This document shows, piece by piece, positions 5,072-6,904 of a stretch of 6,904 nucleotides of DNA. Under the pieces are notes generated by a model. The model did not search any database. It had not been told where the DNA came from and was given only the letters and a program-made list of their open reading frames with translations. The first letter of the stretch is position 1. Each line of letters begins with the position of its first letter. Both the position numbers and the translations under genes were made by a program. Where the stretch lies: the NCBI GenBank assembly GCA_017510875.1, contig JAFWLX010000221.1:1-6904 (forward strand), written 5' to 3'. The stretch is from Atopobiaceae bacterium (GTDB taxonomy: Bacteria; Actinomycetota; Coriobacteriia; Coriobacteriales; Atopobiaceae).

Positions 5072-6904
5072 CTACTCAGGCGCAATAACGATGAGGTCGT
5101 CTTCGGGGCCAAACGTGGTGGCAGACTTGCTCTTTGGGTTCACGGTCACCTGGAATCCACCATCCGCGTCAAAGCGCTTGTAACCAATGGCAATCTCTCC
5201 GTAGCGTGCCGCAGCCGCCCCCAACGTGTAGAAGTCAACCGCACGATCTACCTCCACATAGCGCGTAATGGGCTTCATGTAGATGGACGAGCCGCCATCG
5301 GAAAGCAGGTCGTTGAGGATTACCTTCTTGTGGCGCTCCTCCGCCACCTGCACCATCATCTTGGCGGTAATGCGACCACTTACCACGAAGTCGGTTGCGC
5401 GCATCATCTGGGCTAGCTGCTGGTTGCGCGTGCTGTTCATCTCCACTATGAGCGGCATGCTCGAGCCAATCTCGTCTGCGATGTCATTGAGCTGTAGTTG
5501 CAGCATGAGCGTATGGGCGTCTGCCTCTTCGTCGCTTATCTCTGGGTCGGAAAGCAGCAGGATCGCAGTGGGCTTCTCCGCGACGAGCTCCTCGAGCACG
5601 GAGCGTTTGTGAATCTTGCATTCGCGCAGCTCAACGGCAATGTCCTTCAACTCTGCCTCTGTGGGCAGGGACACTTCCTCCGCCTTGCCCGGCTCAACAG
5701 CTACGATCACCGATGAGCCCGGGGCGGCGTGGGCGTTCTCCTCGAGCAAGATCTGCTTGAGTATGTCGCTGTAGCCCAACACCAAAAGACGCTGCGGCAC
5801 CTCACGGATGTCGGGCTCATACTGGAACCGGCTCTCGTCCGGCGTTGCGGGCGCTTTGAGCGTAGAGCTGTCATCATCGTGCGCCACGAGAATCAGTTGG
5901 TCGCCCTCTTGCACGATCTCGGCCGCATCGGGATTGAGCAGGGGCTCCCCGTTGCGAACCATGCCAATGGCCGTAGAGCTCGAAAGTCGCAGGTTTATCT
6001 CGCGCAACGAGAGGCCCGCGGACCCCTTTAGCTGCTCAACGTAAATCTCGTTGCCCTTAAAGCTCAAGAGCTCAGCAAGGATATCGGACATGCCGGGATG
6101 CCGGGCGCTTTGCACCATAAGGCGGGCAATGGTCTTATGGAAATTGAGGATCTCTGCAACGTCCCCACCCGCAATCGACGCAGGATGCAATACGTCCCGG
6201 TCTCGAATCACGGCGGTTAGATAGGCGTTGTGGTTACCCTGTTCCTCAAGCAGACTCCTGCATGCCAGGATGGTCTTGACTGTCATGAAGTCATCTTCGG
6301 TGTTGACGATGATGGACTTGCAGGTGTCCAGCGAGCACTTCTTGAGGCTTTGCACGCTGTCGGGACGGCCACTCCGGCAGATGACGCGCATGCCATACAA
6401 ATCCGACACGCGGTCGCGAATGATGTCCTCCATCTCGGTCTTGTCGCGCTCTGCCATAACCACGACCGCCGAATCGCCTTGGTTCTCGTTTGCCAAGGCC
6501 AGCTCCTCGATGATGTTGGTGACGTTGTCGTCGAAGCCGATAATCACCACATGGTTGCGCTCGATAACGGTGGAGCGTCCCTCCTGGAGGCTCGCGATCT
6601 TGTCTTTGATCGCGTTGGAAATGGTGCCGATGAGGAAGCTGGTGATGAAGATGCCCACGAGCGTGACGATCGTCATGACCGCCAGGTAGGGGATGGTGCC
6701 CTCTTCCTTGGCCAAGACGCCGGTGTTGAGGGCGTGCATGAGGGTGAACCAAATCGACTCACCCGCCGGCGCGGCACCTGAGCCATCGGGACCGCCAAGG
6801 GCAACCGCAATCAGACCGCCTATCACGGCGACGATTGCCGTTATCACGCCGAGGAGCAAGAGGAGCGATGCCGTGCCCTTGGACATGATGTTGTCGAACC
6901 AATA
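5072..6904 (-). CDS. CASTOR/POLLUX-type ion channel with tandem RCK-like (TrkA-N-like) domains, N-terminus beyond window
   Basis: This is an inner-membrane ion channel subunit with a large cytoplasmic gating region; ion selectivity in bacterial members is not settled. The reading frame is open through the right edge. The six codons before the ATG at 6884-6886 read YWFDNI, and YWFDNIMSKGT is an internal family motif that precedes the first helix, so that ATG is not the true start. Counting from that Met, helix 1 is about 7-31, the pore helix and filter ESIWFTLMHALNTG are 43-56, and helix 2 is 65-90. The linker then leads to HVVIIGFDDN (112-121), the first Rossmann-like domain. An RCK_C-like part follows (281-337), then RLLVLGYSD (366-374) opens the second Rossmann-like domain. 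A last regulatory region ends at residue 604. Canonical GxGxxG nucleotide-binding loops are absent, as is usual here. Stop is TAG. Confidence 0.88.
   Translation of the reverse strand, partial: YWFDNIMSKGTASLLLLLGVITAIVAVIGGLIAVALGGPDGSGAAPAGESIWFTLMHALNTGVLAKEEGTIPYLAVMTIVTLVGIFITSFLIGTISNAIKDKIASLQEGRSTVIERNHVVIIGFDDNVTNIIEELALANENQGDSAVVVMAERDKTEMEDIIRDRVSDLYGMRVICRSGRPDSVQSLKKCSLDTCKSIIVNTEDDFMTVKTILACRSLLEEQGNHNAYLTAVIRDRDVLHPASIAGGDVAEILNFHKTIARLMVQSARHPGMSDILAELLSFKGNEIYVEQLKGSAGLSLREINLRLSSSTAIGMVRNGEPLLNPDAAEIVQEGDQLILVAHDDDSSTLKAPATPDESRFQYEPDIREVPQRLLVLGYSDILKQILLEENAHAAPGSSVIVAVEPGKAEEVSLPTEAELKDIAVELRECKIHKRSVLEELVAEKPTAILLLSDPEISDEEADAHTLMLQLQLNDIADEIGSSMPLIVEMNSTRNQQLAQMMRATDFVVSGRITAKMMVQVAEERHKKVILNDLLSDGGSSIYMKPITRYVEVDRAVDFYTLGAAAARYGEIAIGYKRFDADGGFQVTVNPKSKSATTFGPEDDLIVIAPE

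Noticed and set aside
6230..6781. 183-residue open frame on the plus strand
   Set aside because: Antisense to the first half of the channel gene, rich in Asp, His and Gly with no known motif; a shadow frame.

Overview
The window looks like ordinary chromosomal sequence from a moderately high-G+C bacterium. The enolase N-terminus, the radical SAM protein and the gene style suggest an actinobacterium of the class Coriobacteriia (Olsenella/Atopobium-like). That placement comes from remembered protein style, not from a search, and is only moderately secure. There are no tRNA or rRNA genes, no CRISPR array, and no transposase, integrase or phage gene.

Layout. The left edge (1-344, minus) is the first 114 codons of enolase, cut by the window. 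A 455-base gap (345-799) separates it from a divergent plus-strand gene for a six-helix membrane protein of unknown function (800-1339). The gap holds a probable enolase promoter with an inverted repeat at its start point. It also holds a plus-strand extended -10 promoter and a structured RNA of about 150 nt ending in a strong intrinsic terminator. The plus-strand gene converges on a minus-strand block: a radical SAM protein of the SPL/Rv2578c type (1370-2227), a flavin reductase-like FMN-binding protein (2280-2786), an alpha/beta hydrolase-fold protein (2910-3893) and a Cof-type HAD phosphatase (4020-4853). The right edge (5072-6904, minus) is a CASTOR/POLLUX-type ion channel with two RCK-like regulatory domains. 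It is still open at the window edge, so its true start lies outside.

How the genes may work together. The flavin reductase-like and radical SAM genes are 52 bases apart on the same strand and may be co-transcribed. A hairpin after the hydrolase gene separates it from that pair. The hydrolase and the phosphatase each have their own leader of 100 to 220 bases. No single pathway ties the block together.

Most interesting parts. (1) The 520-670 RNA, in which an 11-pair long-range stem would compete with the terminator, so it may be an attenuator or riboswitch-like leader for the membrane protein gene. (2) A CTAACTTA octamer in opposite orientation beside the two divergent promoters of the enolase gap. 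(3) Two 22/26-identical palindromic elements, 82 bases apart, between the channel and phosphatase genes. (4) A hydrolase whose nucleophile elbow has Trp where Ser is expected. None amounts to a demonstrated new system.
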